From Simmondsia chinensis (lineage: Eukaryota; Streptophyta; Magnoliopsida; Caryophyllales; Simmondsiaceae), in contig JAGTTD010000015.1 in NCBI GenBank assembly GCA_018398585.1, positions 29,841,478 to 29,905,477 of the forward strand: 64,000 nucleotides of DNA, read 5' to 3'. Of this stretch, positions 54,109 to 64,000 are shown in pieces. Position 1 is the first letter of the stretch. The number at the start of each line of letters is the position of its first letter. Below the pieces are notes generated by a model that was not told where the DNA came from, did no database searches, and saw only the letters and a list, made by a program, of their open reading frames with translations. The position numbers and the translations under genes are program-made.

Positions 54109-57100
54109 ATGGCTTCATCACTGAAGGAAATAATAGCGAATTTTGTGAAGTTGGACCATTTTAATGGCGGTAATTCCCGCTATTGGCAGAGGAAGATGCA
54201 CTTCCTGTTCACTACTCTGAATGTGGTATATGTTCTGAATACACCATTCCCTGCCCCCTTCTATGGCGGAGGAGGAGACTCTGGCCGAGCAACAAGCCCG
54301 GCTGAAATGGGAGAATGATGATTACATTTGTAGAGGGCACATACTGAATAGGATGGCAGATGCCCTCTTTGACATCTACTCCAACGTGCTTACCGCAAAG
54401 GAACTGTGGGACACTCTAGAGGCACGCTACATGGCGGAGGACGCCATAAGTAAGAAATTTTTAGTTAGTCAGTTTAAAAATTACAAGATGGTTGATGAAT
54501 GTTCGGTCATAGAGTAATTCCATAAAATTAAAAGAATTTTAAATAACTTTAAATAGCATAGCCCGAATATGGACGACACCATCGTTGTGTCTTCTTTAAT
54601 TGACAAACTTCCTCCTTCGTGGAGAGATATCAAGAAATCTCTCAAACATAAGAAAGAAGACATGTCAATCAAAGAGTTGGCTAACCATTTACGAATTGAG
54701 GAAGGTTACTAGTTACAAGATGACCAAAAGGAATGCCCCGATGACATTGGAAAAACCAATGTTACAAGAAGAAGGCTAATCGTGTAGAGGAACACAAAGA
54801 ATCGGACATTCCTAAAAGAAACGAAACAAGAAGAAGGCCAAAATGGTTTGTTGGGAGTATTAGAAGTGTAGTTACCTAAAGAGGGACTATTTTCGCCTAA
54901 AGAACAAGAAAGGCAAGGGGCTTGATCATCACAACAAAAAGTCGAACAATAGATTCGTGGCGATGATATCGGAGATCAACCTAGTCGAGAGTGATGACTC
55001 TTGGTGGGTTGACTCGGGGGCCATAAAACATGTTTGTGAAGACGAGGATTTCTTTAAAGATTTAAAACCCATAAATGGAACTGTATTGTTTATGGGCAAT
55101 GGAGCAAGTGTACCGGTTAAGGGCAAGGGAAAAATTGACTTACCTTTCACTTCCGAAAAAACCCTTATCCTAACCAATGTATGCTACGGCCCGGATATTA
55201 GGAAAAACCTAGTCTCTGGTGGCCTACTGAATATGTTCAGGTTCAGGCTGGTCTTCGAGGTCGACAAGGTTGTTTTGTCGAAGGGGGGTATCTTTGTGGG
55301 CAAGGGATACCTGTGTAATGGAATATTTAAGTTAAATGTTGATAATAAAATTGATAGTTCAGTTTATATGCTTGACTCTTCTTATTTATGGCATCAAAGA
55401 TTAGGACATGTGAATTTTCGTAGGATGCATGAAATGGTTAATTCGTCGTTGATACCACATATTGGTAAAGTGATGATAAATGCAAAACATATATGTTAAA
55501 GAAATAAAGAAATTACCATTTCCATCAGTTCAAAGAGAAACGAATTTACTTGATTTAGTACATAGCAATCTATGTAAGTTTAAAAGCACTCCAACCATAG
55601 AAGGAAAAAGATATTTTATAACATTCATTGATGATTCCATGAGATTTTGCTATGTGTATTTAATTAATCATAAAAATGAGTCACTAGAGAGGTTTAAGGC
55701 ATATAAAGTGGAAACTGAACTACGCTGTGAGACCTTCATCAAACGACTCAGATCAGACCGTGGTGGAGAATACTATGATCCCAAGTATTTTGAAACCACT
55801 GGTATGGTGCATGAAATCACAGCACCTTACACGCCACAACAAAATGGTGTGCTAAGAGGAAAAACGGGACTCTAACTGAAATGATCAACTCAACGTTGTC
55901 CTACTCCGGTCTCAGCGATGGGTTTTGAGGTGTCAGCGACGGGTTTTGGGGTGAGGCTATGTTAACATCCTATCATATTTTAAATTGAGTTCCAAACAAG
56001 AAAAGTAAAATAACCCCATATGAACATTGGAACGGTCGACCCCCGAAGTTGAGTTATCTTAAAGTGTGGGGGTGTAAGGCAGTCGTTAAAGTCCCTGAAC
56101 CCAAACATAAAAAGTTAGGTGAGGGAGACATTAATACTATATTTGTTGCATATGTTCCACATAGTAAGGCGTATGGATTCTAGGTAATTGAGCCAAATGA
56201 TTGTATCAATATTAATATCATAATAGAATCGAGAGATGTCATTTTTGATGAGAATCGGTTTACCTCTGCTCCTAGACGAAGGGATTATGTACCGGTTGAG
56301 ATTGACACTCCAGTGTTGTATGATGATGTTGATCATCATAAGAGGGAACAAGTCCCTAAGAATGCTCTAGAACTCCGAACGAGTAAGAGAGCGAGGAAAG
56401 AGAAATCTTTCTGATCGAACTTCTACACATTTTTGGCAAAAGGTTCGAGTAATGATATAGACATCGTGACTCCATATTGTTGTGTCATGTAGGCTAACCC
56501 CATGACGTTTTCATCATGGGCAACAATACCTAGGTATTGGTGGATCTTCCATGAGGTAGCAAGCCTATCGGGTATAAATGGATCTTTAAGAAGAAGATGA
56601 AAATCGATGGAACTATAGATAAGTTCAAAGCCCGATTGGTAGCTAAAGGGTTTACCCAAAAACATGGGTTAGACTACTTTGATACATATGCCCGGGTGGC
56701 GAGAATATCGACTATAAGTGTCTTAATCGCTCTTGCCTCTATTTATAAACTAGTGATTCCACAAATGAATGTCAAAACGGCTTTGCCGAATGGTGAACTA
56801 GAGGAGGAGGTGTATATGACATAGTCGTAAAGTTTTGTTGTTCCGGGTCAAGAAAGAAAGGTATGTAAACTCATACGCTCTCTGTGTGGGCTAAAGCAAG
56901 CCCAGAAGTAATGGCACCAAAAATTTGATCAAGTTGTTCTAAACAATGGATTCATTTTAAATGAATCAGATAAGTGTGTCTATAGCAAGTTCGAGAATGG
57001 AAAAGGTGTCGTGATTTGTTTATATGTCGATGATAGGTTGATTTTCGATACTAATTTGGAACTAGTAGAGAAAACTGAACAATTTCTCTTAGTGAACTTT

Positions 57101-57983
57101 GCTATGAAAGACATGGGTGACGCTGATGTGATCCTCGGTATAAGGATTGTAAGGAACAGTGGTGCAATATCCTTGACACCGTCTCACTACATTGAAATTG
57201 TGTTTAATAGATTCAACTATGGTGCATGTACACCGATGTCCACTCCAATAGATCCTAGTGTGAAACTAGTACTAAATGTGGGCACTCCTATATCACAGTT
57301 GGAGTATGCTCGAGTCATTGGATGTTTCATGTATGCCATGACTAGTACTAGGCCTGATATAGCCTATGATGTGGGAAAGCTAAGTAGATATACTAGTAGT
57401 CCGAGTAACTATATTGGCATGCGGTGTATAGAGTACTGAAGTACCTTAAGCGTACCATGAATTATGGTATTTCTTATGTAGGGTATTCTCCCACTTTGGA
57501 AGGATACTCTGCTACCAGTTGGATCTCCGTTGTGGAAGATCATGCATCTACAAGCCGATGGGAATTCTGCTTGGTAGGGGTGTGGTTTCTTGGGGTTCCA
57601 AGAAACAGACTTGTATATCTGATTCGACAATGGCGGCAGAGTTCATAGCTCCTGCTTCTGCAGCTAAAGAAGCCGAGTGGTTAAAGGATCTCTTGTATGA
57701 GATTCCTTTGTGGCCTAAGTCGATCTTACCAATATCTATACTCTATGATAGTCAGGCTACGCTTTCAAAAGTGTATAGTAAGGTGTACAATGGAAAGTCC
57801 GGGCACATTGGTGTAAGGCATAGTATTGTGAGACAACTTGTTCGAGAAGATATTATCACTGTGGACTTTGTGAGAACGAGTCAGAATCTAGCGGATTTGT
57901 TGACAAAAGACCTAGCTAGAGACTTGGTTCTGAAAACTAGTGATGGGATGGGGTTGAAACTTATCATTGTCAGTCACTCATGA
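54109..57983 (+). pseudogene. copia gag-pol, interrupted
   Basis: Order gag, protease, integrase, RT, RNase H, as in Ty1/copia. Gag: MASSLKEIIANFVKLDHFNG, then RGHILNRMADALFDIYSN after a +/-1 shift near 54260. Protease WWVDSGA at about 55002. GAG-pre-integrase LWHQRLGHVNFRRM (near 55387). Integrase has FIDDSMRFCYVYL and RSDRGGEYY; the usual first catalytic Asp region reads HSNLC, and the text after PYTPQQNGV is shifted, so the catalytic triad is damaged. RT has KARLVAKGFTQKHGLDYFDT and YVDDRLIF (57025). RNase H ends LADLLTKDLARDLV. At least five stops or shifts. Non-functional. Confidence 0.88.
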
Positions 57984-58546
57984 TAGGCCCTTAACTCGAT
58001 GCCTAGTATGACGTCAGGTCTCGTGTTCAATGCTTGAGACTTATCATCCGTGTGGTTGTAAGCACTAAAAGAAAATTTTCCATCCTGTGTGAAAAATGCT
58101 TGGTTACCTGCGTCAGAGAATCTGAGAGGATGAGCGTATGCTCTTAATGGGCCCTGTGTTATATTAATACGAGTCGCAGGGACATGATTAGTGGGGTCCA
58201 CCTCAGTGAGTGTGAAGTTTGGCCACTTCAAGGGGTGAGTTTTGACAAAGGATTTGGCCTTGAAACACTCGTGAAGGGTCCAGGACACAAGGCTTCATAT
58301 GTGTCGATCAGGGAGTCGTAGGGTGTATACGGGGAGTACGCTTTGTACGTGATTAGATAGTGAGTTAGTCAAATGGGTTGTATGGCTCAAAGCTTGGTCT
58401 ACCATTTTCGATCTGATTAACTGTAACAATCTTTTCACTAACCGGGGATTCAATCAAGAGACACCCTCGTTGATGCAGAATAAGGCCTCCTTTAATTTAG
58501 AAATATTGTTTGTGAGAATAGTTGTATTTCGAAAATGATGGGGGAT

Positions 58547-59018
58547 TGTTGATGTATTTTCAAAATGAGAATTATTAATGAAGTGTTTGAGATTTGTCAA
58601 AATGTTATTTAAAGTATTTTTTACAAGTATGGGATGTGTGTCGACACACAAATCTCGCATGTCAACACACAATCTTACAGAACGAAAATGCAGAGTTGTG
58701 TGTCGACACACAATCTAACAGAAACACATAGAATAGAGCTATGTGTCGATGCACAGGGCCAATTTTTGGCAGTTTCGGTTCGCGGCTTTTCGTGGTTTTT
58801 GGCACCCCTTTTTGGGGTGTTTCTTGGGTCGTAACTTTTTGTTGTTTTCATATATTTTCTCCTCTTTGATCAGATTTATACTTACTTGAATGAATTGTAA
58901 AAAGAAAGAGAAAATATTGTAAGAACTTGTGATTAAAAGTGTTGAAAGTTCTTAGACAAAATATAATTCTTATTCATCTCTTTTATCTCTTCCTTTACAC
59001 ACTTTCACTTCATCGTTT
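58547..59018 (+). repeat. 3' LTR with four palindromes, different order
   Basis: Palindromes at 58635-58650, 58656-58671 (tcaa core), 58697-58712 and a decayed one near 58740-58755. Relative to the 5' LTR the second and third units are exchanged or converted. Confidence 0.88.
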
Positions 59019-59690
59019 GCACTTTTGCAATCATAAGTTTGTTTTTTTTTTTTTTATAGTTCAATAATTTTTAAAAATACCATGTGACTAAATTTAATGC
59101 CTAGGATAGCGACATGAACGGCCAAGATTTAAGAATGAAAATTCTTTGTCCGTTTGTAAATAAAATCCTTCATTTTATGTGAAAACGGGACAATGTTAGT
59201 ATTTAAATATATTTTAAAAAAATATTAGAATATAAAAAATAGGGTTATTTACGACAAACGTTCCTATACTTTGTCAATTTTATTAATTTAGTCCTTGTAC
59301 TTTTAACTAATAATTAGATCCCACATTAAATATACCTTCTTACCTCCCAGTACTCCACTTTAGCCTCGTTTTATTTAGCTCCCAAATTGAGGGTAAAGAG
59401 GGGGGCCGTAACTTTTTGAAATATTTTAGACAATTTTACTCTTATTTTAACTGTAACTCTTTAAATTTTTACCCAATTGCCCAAGTGTCAAATGAGGATA
59501 ACTTATTTACTTTTCGTTATTTTTAACCCTCTTTATTAAGCATATCCACATACGAGTAGAATAATACTTTATTTTTATTCATTTACTTTTCTTTATTTTG
59601 CAATTATAACTTTGTTTTTTATAGTTCAATAATTTTTCAAAATGACATGTGACTAAATTTAAATCTTAAAGGATAAGGGATATCGAGATT
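59019..59690. other. Spacer with a short dispersed duplication
   Basis: 'tatagttcaataattttt', 'catgtgactaaatttaa' occurs at 59055-59095 and again at 59620-59662. Between them lies a 19480-type MITE fragment (59330-59560). Confidence 0.5.
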
Positions 59691-60474
59691 TAGAGGTGAA
59701 CAAAAATTGGTCTGGATTGATCATATATCGATCAGGTTTTCAGTTCGGTCCGGTCCAAAATTGAAAAATTCGAAGACCGGACCGAAGACCGATCAACATC
59801 AATTACGCATTAAATATTTTGGGTAATAATTTTAATATATAATGTATGTATCTAAATGTGTTAAATCTTAAAAAATTAAATATTTATTTTTTTACTGTTT
59901 AATAATTCTATAAATATCCTGTATAACTAACTTTAAATTATATATATTATTAGAGTATAAAACTAATCCTGGAACTTCACCCATCAGTTTAAGCTTTTGG
60001 GATAGATGGTTCCTCGATATGGTATCAGAGCCTGGATGACCAAGAGGTCAGAAGTTCGAATCTCAAGAGCCCTCACTTTCAAAGCACAAGGTAAGAGGTG
60101 GGCCTGTACATTATCTACGCTTCAAGCCCAAACGGGCATTTGCATGAGAGGGCATATTAGAGTATAAAACCAATCCTGAACCTTCACCCATCAACTTAAG
60201 CTTTTGGGATAGATAGTTCCTTGACATATATATTGTGTAAATTATACTAATATCTTTATTCTCTAATTTTTAACTTTTGTATAAAAACGTTTTTCTTCTT
60301 ATAACTGCAATTGATAGATAAAAATCGGTCCAGTCCGGTCTGGTTCAGTCCGGACCAGTTTCTAACCGGTCTTGGATTGGACCGACCTGGTTTTAATCAG
60401 TCCGGTCCTCGGTCTCATGATTTGACGTACTTCGATCTTCGGTCCGGTCCGGTTTGGACCGATGTGCACCCCAA
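59691..60474. mobile_element. hAT-type MITE, ACCGGTCC subtype, with nested SMART
   Basis: Starts TAGAGGTGAACAAAAATTGG, ends GACCGATGTGCACCCCAA. 8-mers TCGAGATT (59683-59690) and TCGAGATG (60475-60482) differ at one base. Homologous along its length to 44213-44781 except for the 279-bp insertion at 59948-60226. Confidence 0.85.
59948..60226 (+). mobile_element. SMART-type small LTR retrotransposon, nested
   Basis: Two 72-bp LTRs (59948-60019, 60155-60226) surround 135 bp that begins with the primer-binding word TGGTATCAGAGCC and ends in purine-rich 'gcatgagagggca'. 5-bp duplication TATAT (59943-59947, 60227-60231). The empty site is preserved in the paralogous hAT element near 44520. No coding capacity; relies on other elements. 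Confidence 0.88.
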
Positions 60475-60644
60475 TCGAGATGAATGGCCAAAATTTGGGC
60501 CACATGTGAATTTGTACCCGATCTGGTGGGTGTAGATATTCATTTTAGATCACGACGTGTTAAAGACTTCATATGTGAGTGTCTAGTTGAATTCTGTAAA
60601 AGAATTGTAAGAGAGAAAATACAATATATAAGTATAGTGTATTA

Positions 60645-60937
60645 TGTTAGAATATAAAATCAATCATGAGCCTTCATCCATCAGCTTAGGCTTTTAAGAA
60701 AGTCGATTCCTTGACATGGTATCTGAGCTTTGTGACTAAGAGGTCACAACTTCGAATTCTAGGAGCCCCCACTTCAATAGTAATATAATTTAAGCACAAG
60801 GTAAGAGGTGCGCTTGTACAGTATCTACGCTTCAAGCCCAAAATGAGCATTTGCATGAGAGGGTATGTTAGTGTATAAAACCAATCTTGAGCCTTCATCC
60901 ATCAGCTTAAGCTTTTGAAAAAGTCGGGCCCTTGATA
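60645..60937 (+). mobile_element. SMART-type small LTR retrotransposon, complete
   Basis: 72-bp LTRs (60645-60716 starting TGTTAGAATATAAAATCAAT and ending TTGACA; 60866-60937) and a 149-bp interior with TGGTATCTGAGC at 60717. Flanks TATTA and GATTA differ at one base. 293 bp, the size known for SMART elements. Confidence 0.88.
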
Positions 60938-61389
60938 GATTACTCTACTTAATGCCAATTAGTTTTAGAATGAAACTCCACTTGGGCTTAAATGTGGATA
61001 TTATAAATGCCAACTCTGTGAGACGGGCCTAAATGCCCGGTGACTTTTAACATGATGAGTATGGTATATGGGTATAAAATTATTACGAGCACCTCCCTAA
61101 TCTCCAGCTCTCCCGTTCCATTGCCATCCCTAGTTACAGTCAACAAGTAATGGAACGTTATTTCTCAATTTAATTATAGCCGGGAGCATGTTTGGGCTAT
61201 TTGGCGTTCGACATAGGTATGTTTGATGGACTACTCTGTAAACAGGATGGATCAAGGTAAATTTTAATAAGTCAAAAGTGTTCCTGTAGTGGTTTGTCTT
61301 CTAAATTTCCAAGTTAGATGTATTGAGTTCAAAACTTGGCACACCCATCCCCAAGTATTAGACAAACGGGTTTTACAAAATTTAAAAAA
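60938..61389. other. Spacer, nothing recognised
   Basis: No ORF or element ends. Confidence 0.4.
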
Positions 61390-62045
61390 GGTTAAATTAT
61401 AGAAAATCCCTTATCTTTTGCTTCAAAAATAGAAAACCCTCCTCACAAATAAAAACATTCACAAAACCTCCTCATTTGTAAAAATTTATCACTTAACCCT
61501 TTGCAACTTATTTTTGACCATTTTGCTTTTAATGTTTAATTTTATTTTTAGAAAGGGGTTTTTTATTATTAGACAAAAATTAGAAAATTTATTTTTTATA
61601 GCAAAAGAATTAAGTGAATTTTCTATATTTATAAAAATATAATTTTTGTAATTAATTATATTAATTTTATTATAAGTTCATAAGATAAAAAGTATTTTTA
61701 AAATTTTTATAAAAAATATTATGAGATAACATATAATACTTTTTTTTTTTAATGTTATGATGTCACTACTATAATTAATTAAAATAATAATTCTTATAAA
61801 TAAAGAAAAACCCCCTTTTAAAAAATATAAAAAAAATCCTTATTTTTCTTTAAAATATAAAACCCTACTCAAAAATAAAACCAAACACTTAACTATTTTA
61901 TTTTGAGTGGCAAAATGATCAAAAAAATATTGTTTGGGAGCAAAGCAAAAAATTTTCAAAAGTGAGGGGATTTAGTGAGTGGTTTTATTTGTGAGGGGAT
62001 TTTCTATAATTGAAGAAAATTCAGGGAATTTTTTATAATTTATCC
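61390..62045. mobile_element. MULE-type MITE, third copy
   Basis: Left GGTTAAATTATAGAAAATCC, right 'ttttttataatttatcc'; arms as in 18938 and 51002 ('aaaaccctcctcacaaat', 'tttgtgaggggattttc'). The 9-bp flanks match only partly (TTTAAAAAA-type versus TATAAGAAT). Confidence 0.75.
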
Positions 62046-62231
62046 TATAAGAATATGATTATTTTTAACCATTTTTACTTTTTATTCTAAAAACTACAGA
62101 TACTCGTTATAAAATGTGTATTATATGATTAACAAAAAGTACACATGTTTTACTGTATTATCAGCAAGTATTGTAAAAAAAAAAAAAAAACAAATTTCCC
62201 TCACACAAATGTCCATTGGGCTTGAAAAATT

Positions 62232-62400
62232 GTACAGGTCCACGCTCATATTTTGTACTTAAATTATGTTAATATTGAAAGTAGGGGGTTGTTGGGATTC
62301 AAACTCGTGGGAGCTGTTGGTCAATAAGGCTTTGATACTATGTTAATAAATCAACTTTCTTAAAAGCTTAACTTGATTGGTGAAGACCGCTATGTAAATG
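62232..62400 (-). mobile_element. SMART-type fragment, minus strand
   Basis: 'gggattcaaactcgtgggag', 'ggctttgatactatgttaat' and 'ttcttaaaagcttaacttga' are the reverse complement of PBS-proximal interior and LTR. The other LTR is lost. Confidence 0.65.
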
Positions 62401-62682
62401 CTTTTTTGAAACAGAAAAATCATTATATATATTTTTGATGCGTCAATTATACATGTACTGGCCAACAAGGAGCCTCTTTGTATTACGATTTTATCGTTAA
62501 TTATCGGAAAAAAATTATATATATATTATACCAACTATGGTTGAGCTTGAGACAAAAAAAAAAAAATAATAATAATAATAAAGAACATGCATTCCAATAA
62601 AACAAAGTAATTTACACCACTCATATCTGTCATCTTTTTATATTTATTCAAATTATATATATATTGTACCAAAAAAAAACAA
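62401..62682. other. Spacer
   Basis: Nothing recognised apart from an (AAT)n run at about 62566-62581. Confidence 0.4.
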
Positions 62683-62930
62683 ATTCAGTACCTCAAAGGC
62701 TCCCATCTAAGCAAGATTTGGGAAGATGGGATATACATAGCCTTACCTCTCTGGGGTGTTATCCTAACTGGAGGCTGTTTGTAGGGACCCCCGACTTGAG
62801 AAGCACAAAAGCATAAGCATAAAGACATGTAAGTGTCTAAACATAAGAGCATAGGAGCAAAAACAATGACACAGAGCAAGCGATAGAAAGAAAAAAGCAT
62901 CAAGGAGCATTAGAGCAGCTCCTGCCATAT
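62683..62930 (-). mobile_element. LINE 3' end, minus strand
   Basis: 'cagtacctcaaaggctccca', 'atacatagccttacctctct', 'ggaggctgtttgtagggacc' (tail), then 3' UTR text ('agcacaaaagcataagcata'). Confidence 0.7.
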
Positions 62931-63069
62931 CGAATCAATTAGACAGGCATAATATAAGTTTAAGGTTGCTAGTGTTAGCTAAATAATGCTTTTCAATACT
63001 AAAACGCCACATCAGCTATCTTTATGTTAGTCCTTCAAAAATATAAGGACCAACGATGGAAATAATTTC

Positions 63070-63340
63070 AAGGGTTATTTACACCAAAGGTCCCTACATT
63101 TTACCTATTATGTCAATTTAGTCCCGATACTACTCATATTGTATCGATTATAGTATAACTTATGTTAAAATTTTAGTGAAATTTTGAATGATTCGGTCAT
63201 GGATTCTGTTAAATTGAATCAATTGGGGGATTTATAGTGAGTTACTTGCATCTAATGTGATTGTGTCATTAAAAATTGCTTCAATAACTTAACTGAAATT
63301 TAACCAAGGAACTAAATTGACACAATATGATGAGCCTGTT
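63070..63340. repeat. Inverted-repeat element (GGTTATTTACACC type), partial
   Basis: 'gggttatttacaccaaaggt', 'tcaatttagtcccgatac' at the left and 'ggaactaaattgacacaat' at the right. Similar to the family at 5690 and 59240. Confidence 0.45.
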
Positions 63341-63764
63341 TGGGATTGCTTATTCTGGATAAATAAGTGTTTTTTTTTATTTTATAGAAAAAAGTACTTT
63401 TCTAGAATTTGGAGGGTGCTTGACAAACATCTAAAAGCACTTTTTATTAAAAGTTGAAGCAATTTTTTTGATTATAAGTAGAAGCAGAAGTTTGATACTT
63501 CTAATTATAAGTAGAAGCAAAATCAAAAACTTAAAATTTTTAGAACAAAAATTTAGGACTATAATAAGCATTTATTTTTAGAACAAAATCAAAAACTTAA
63601 AATGATTAGGACCTTTACTATAATTTATATCTATGTTCCAACTCAAAACCCAGTACCTGTAATATTCCAATGAACACATGATAGAAAGACCCCTGAAATA
63701 ATATCAAAAGAAAAAAAAAATTTTAAAATTATTTCTTAAAATGATTTTTTTGTTAAAAAATAAA

Positions 63765-63852
63765 TGGGTCGGGTTCGGGTTGACGCCATTTCTAGGACCC
63801 TTTGTATAACACGAACACAAACATGACACAACACGTCACGTTTGCCACCCTA
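63765..63852. mobile_element. hAT-like end (GTCGTGTT/ACACGAAC subtype)
   Basis: 'gggtcgggttcgggttgacg' and 'gtcacgtttgccaccctag' match a known plant element pattern ending ..TTTGCCACCCTAG. The rest of the element is not identified. Followed by the palindrome GTGTCGACAC at 63853-63862. Confidence 0.45.
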
Positions 63853-64000
63853 GTGTCGACACACAGACGCAGGCTATGGGTTCTGTAAAACGTCATAGTC
63901 ATACTAATTGATAATTGATGTCGTTTGAAACGATAGTGACTTGCATGATTGCAATTTGCAATGCTCATCCGTCAAATAATCTCTTTGAATTTCAAACTTT

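Larger units (their letters stand above)
53467..59018 (+). mobile_element. Ty1/copia LTR retrotransposon, 5.55 kb, defective
   Basis: Two LTRs of equal length (53467-53938 and 58547-59018, 472 bp each), both starting TGTTGATGTATTTT. A polypurine tract GAAAATGATGGGGGA precedes the 3' LTR. Between them lie gag and pol with stops and frameshifts. A flanking 5-bp duplication is not visible: left flank CATAT, right flank GCACT. The LTRs differ by scattered substitutions and a local rearrangement, so the insertion is not recent. Confidence 0.9.

Overview
This is a TE-rich nuclear window from a flowering plant, most likely a woody eudicot; the species cannot be fixed from sequence alone. The evidence is intron-rich genes of plant-specific architecture, plant ribosomal-protein promoter signals, and dense MITEs, SINEs, TRIM-like elements and Ty1/copia elements. 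Most of the DNA is AT-rich and non-coding. I support five protein-coding genes. Minus strand: RPS15 (1849-7625, 40S protein uS19, four exons, the first being only the ATG), a pfkB-family sugar kinase with a plastid-type leader (12531-18811, five exons), and INDH/NUBPL, a mitochondrial P-loop Fe-S protein for complex I assembly (22120-31867, eight exons). Plus strand: a myosin-binding GTD-domain protein (35908-38520, two coding exons plus a 5' UTR intron) and a potato type I protease inhibitor (48616-50689, two exons, missed by simple ORF calling because exon 1 encodes only 10 residues).

Layout: 1-1848 repeats; 1849-7730 RPS15 with TE-loaded introns; 7730-12530 repeats and MITEs; 12531-18940 kinase; 18938-22119 MULE-type MITE, a 5S-headed SINE and inverted repeats; 22120-31867 INDH, introns hosting LINE, SINE, hAT and a long-TIR element; 31868-34850 divergent spacer between INDH and the myosin-binding gene; 34850-38520 that gene; 38521-48560 repeats only; 48560-50690 protease inhibitor; 51000-64000 MULE MITE, an old copia relic, a 5.55-kb copia element with 472-bp LTRs, two small LTR elements of the SMART type, hAT and MULE MITEs.

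The genes are unrelated housekeeping or defence genes and form no pathway. The most interesting structure is in the mobile DNA: (1) a SINE family whose 5' head is 5S rRNA, with intact-looking box A and box C, and whose 3' part is a tail also found at the 3' ends of LINE relics in the same window, one copy having a perfect 15-bp target-site duplication; (2) three independent duplications of the 3' end of an exon together with its splice donor, in RPS15 and twice in the kinase; (3) a copia LTR carrying four near-perfect 16-bp palindromes whose order differs between the two LTRs; (4) a series of hAT-, MULE- and SMART-type elements with readable target-site duplications and, in two cases, a paralogous empty site.
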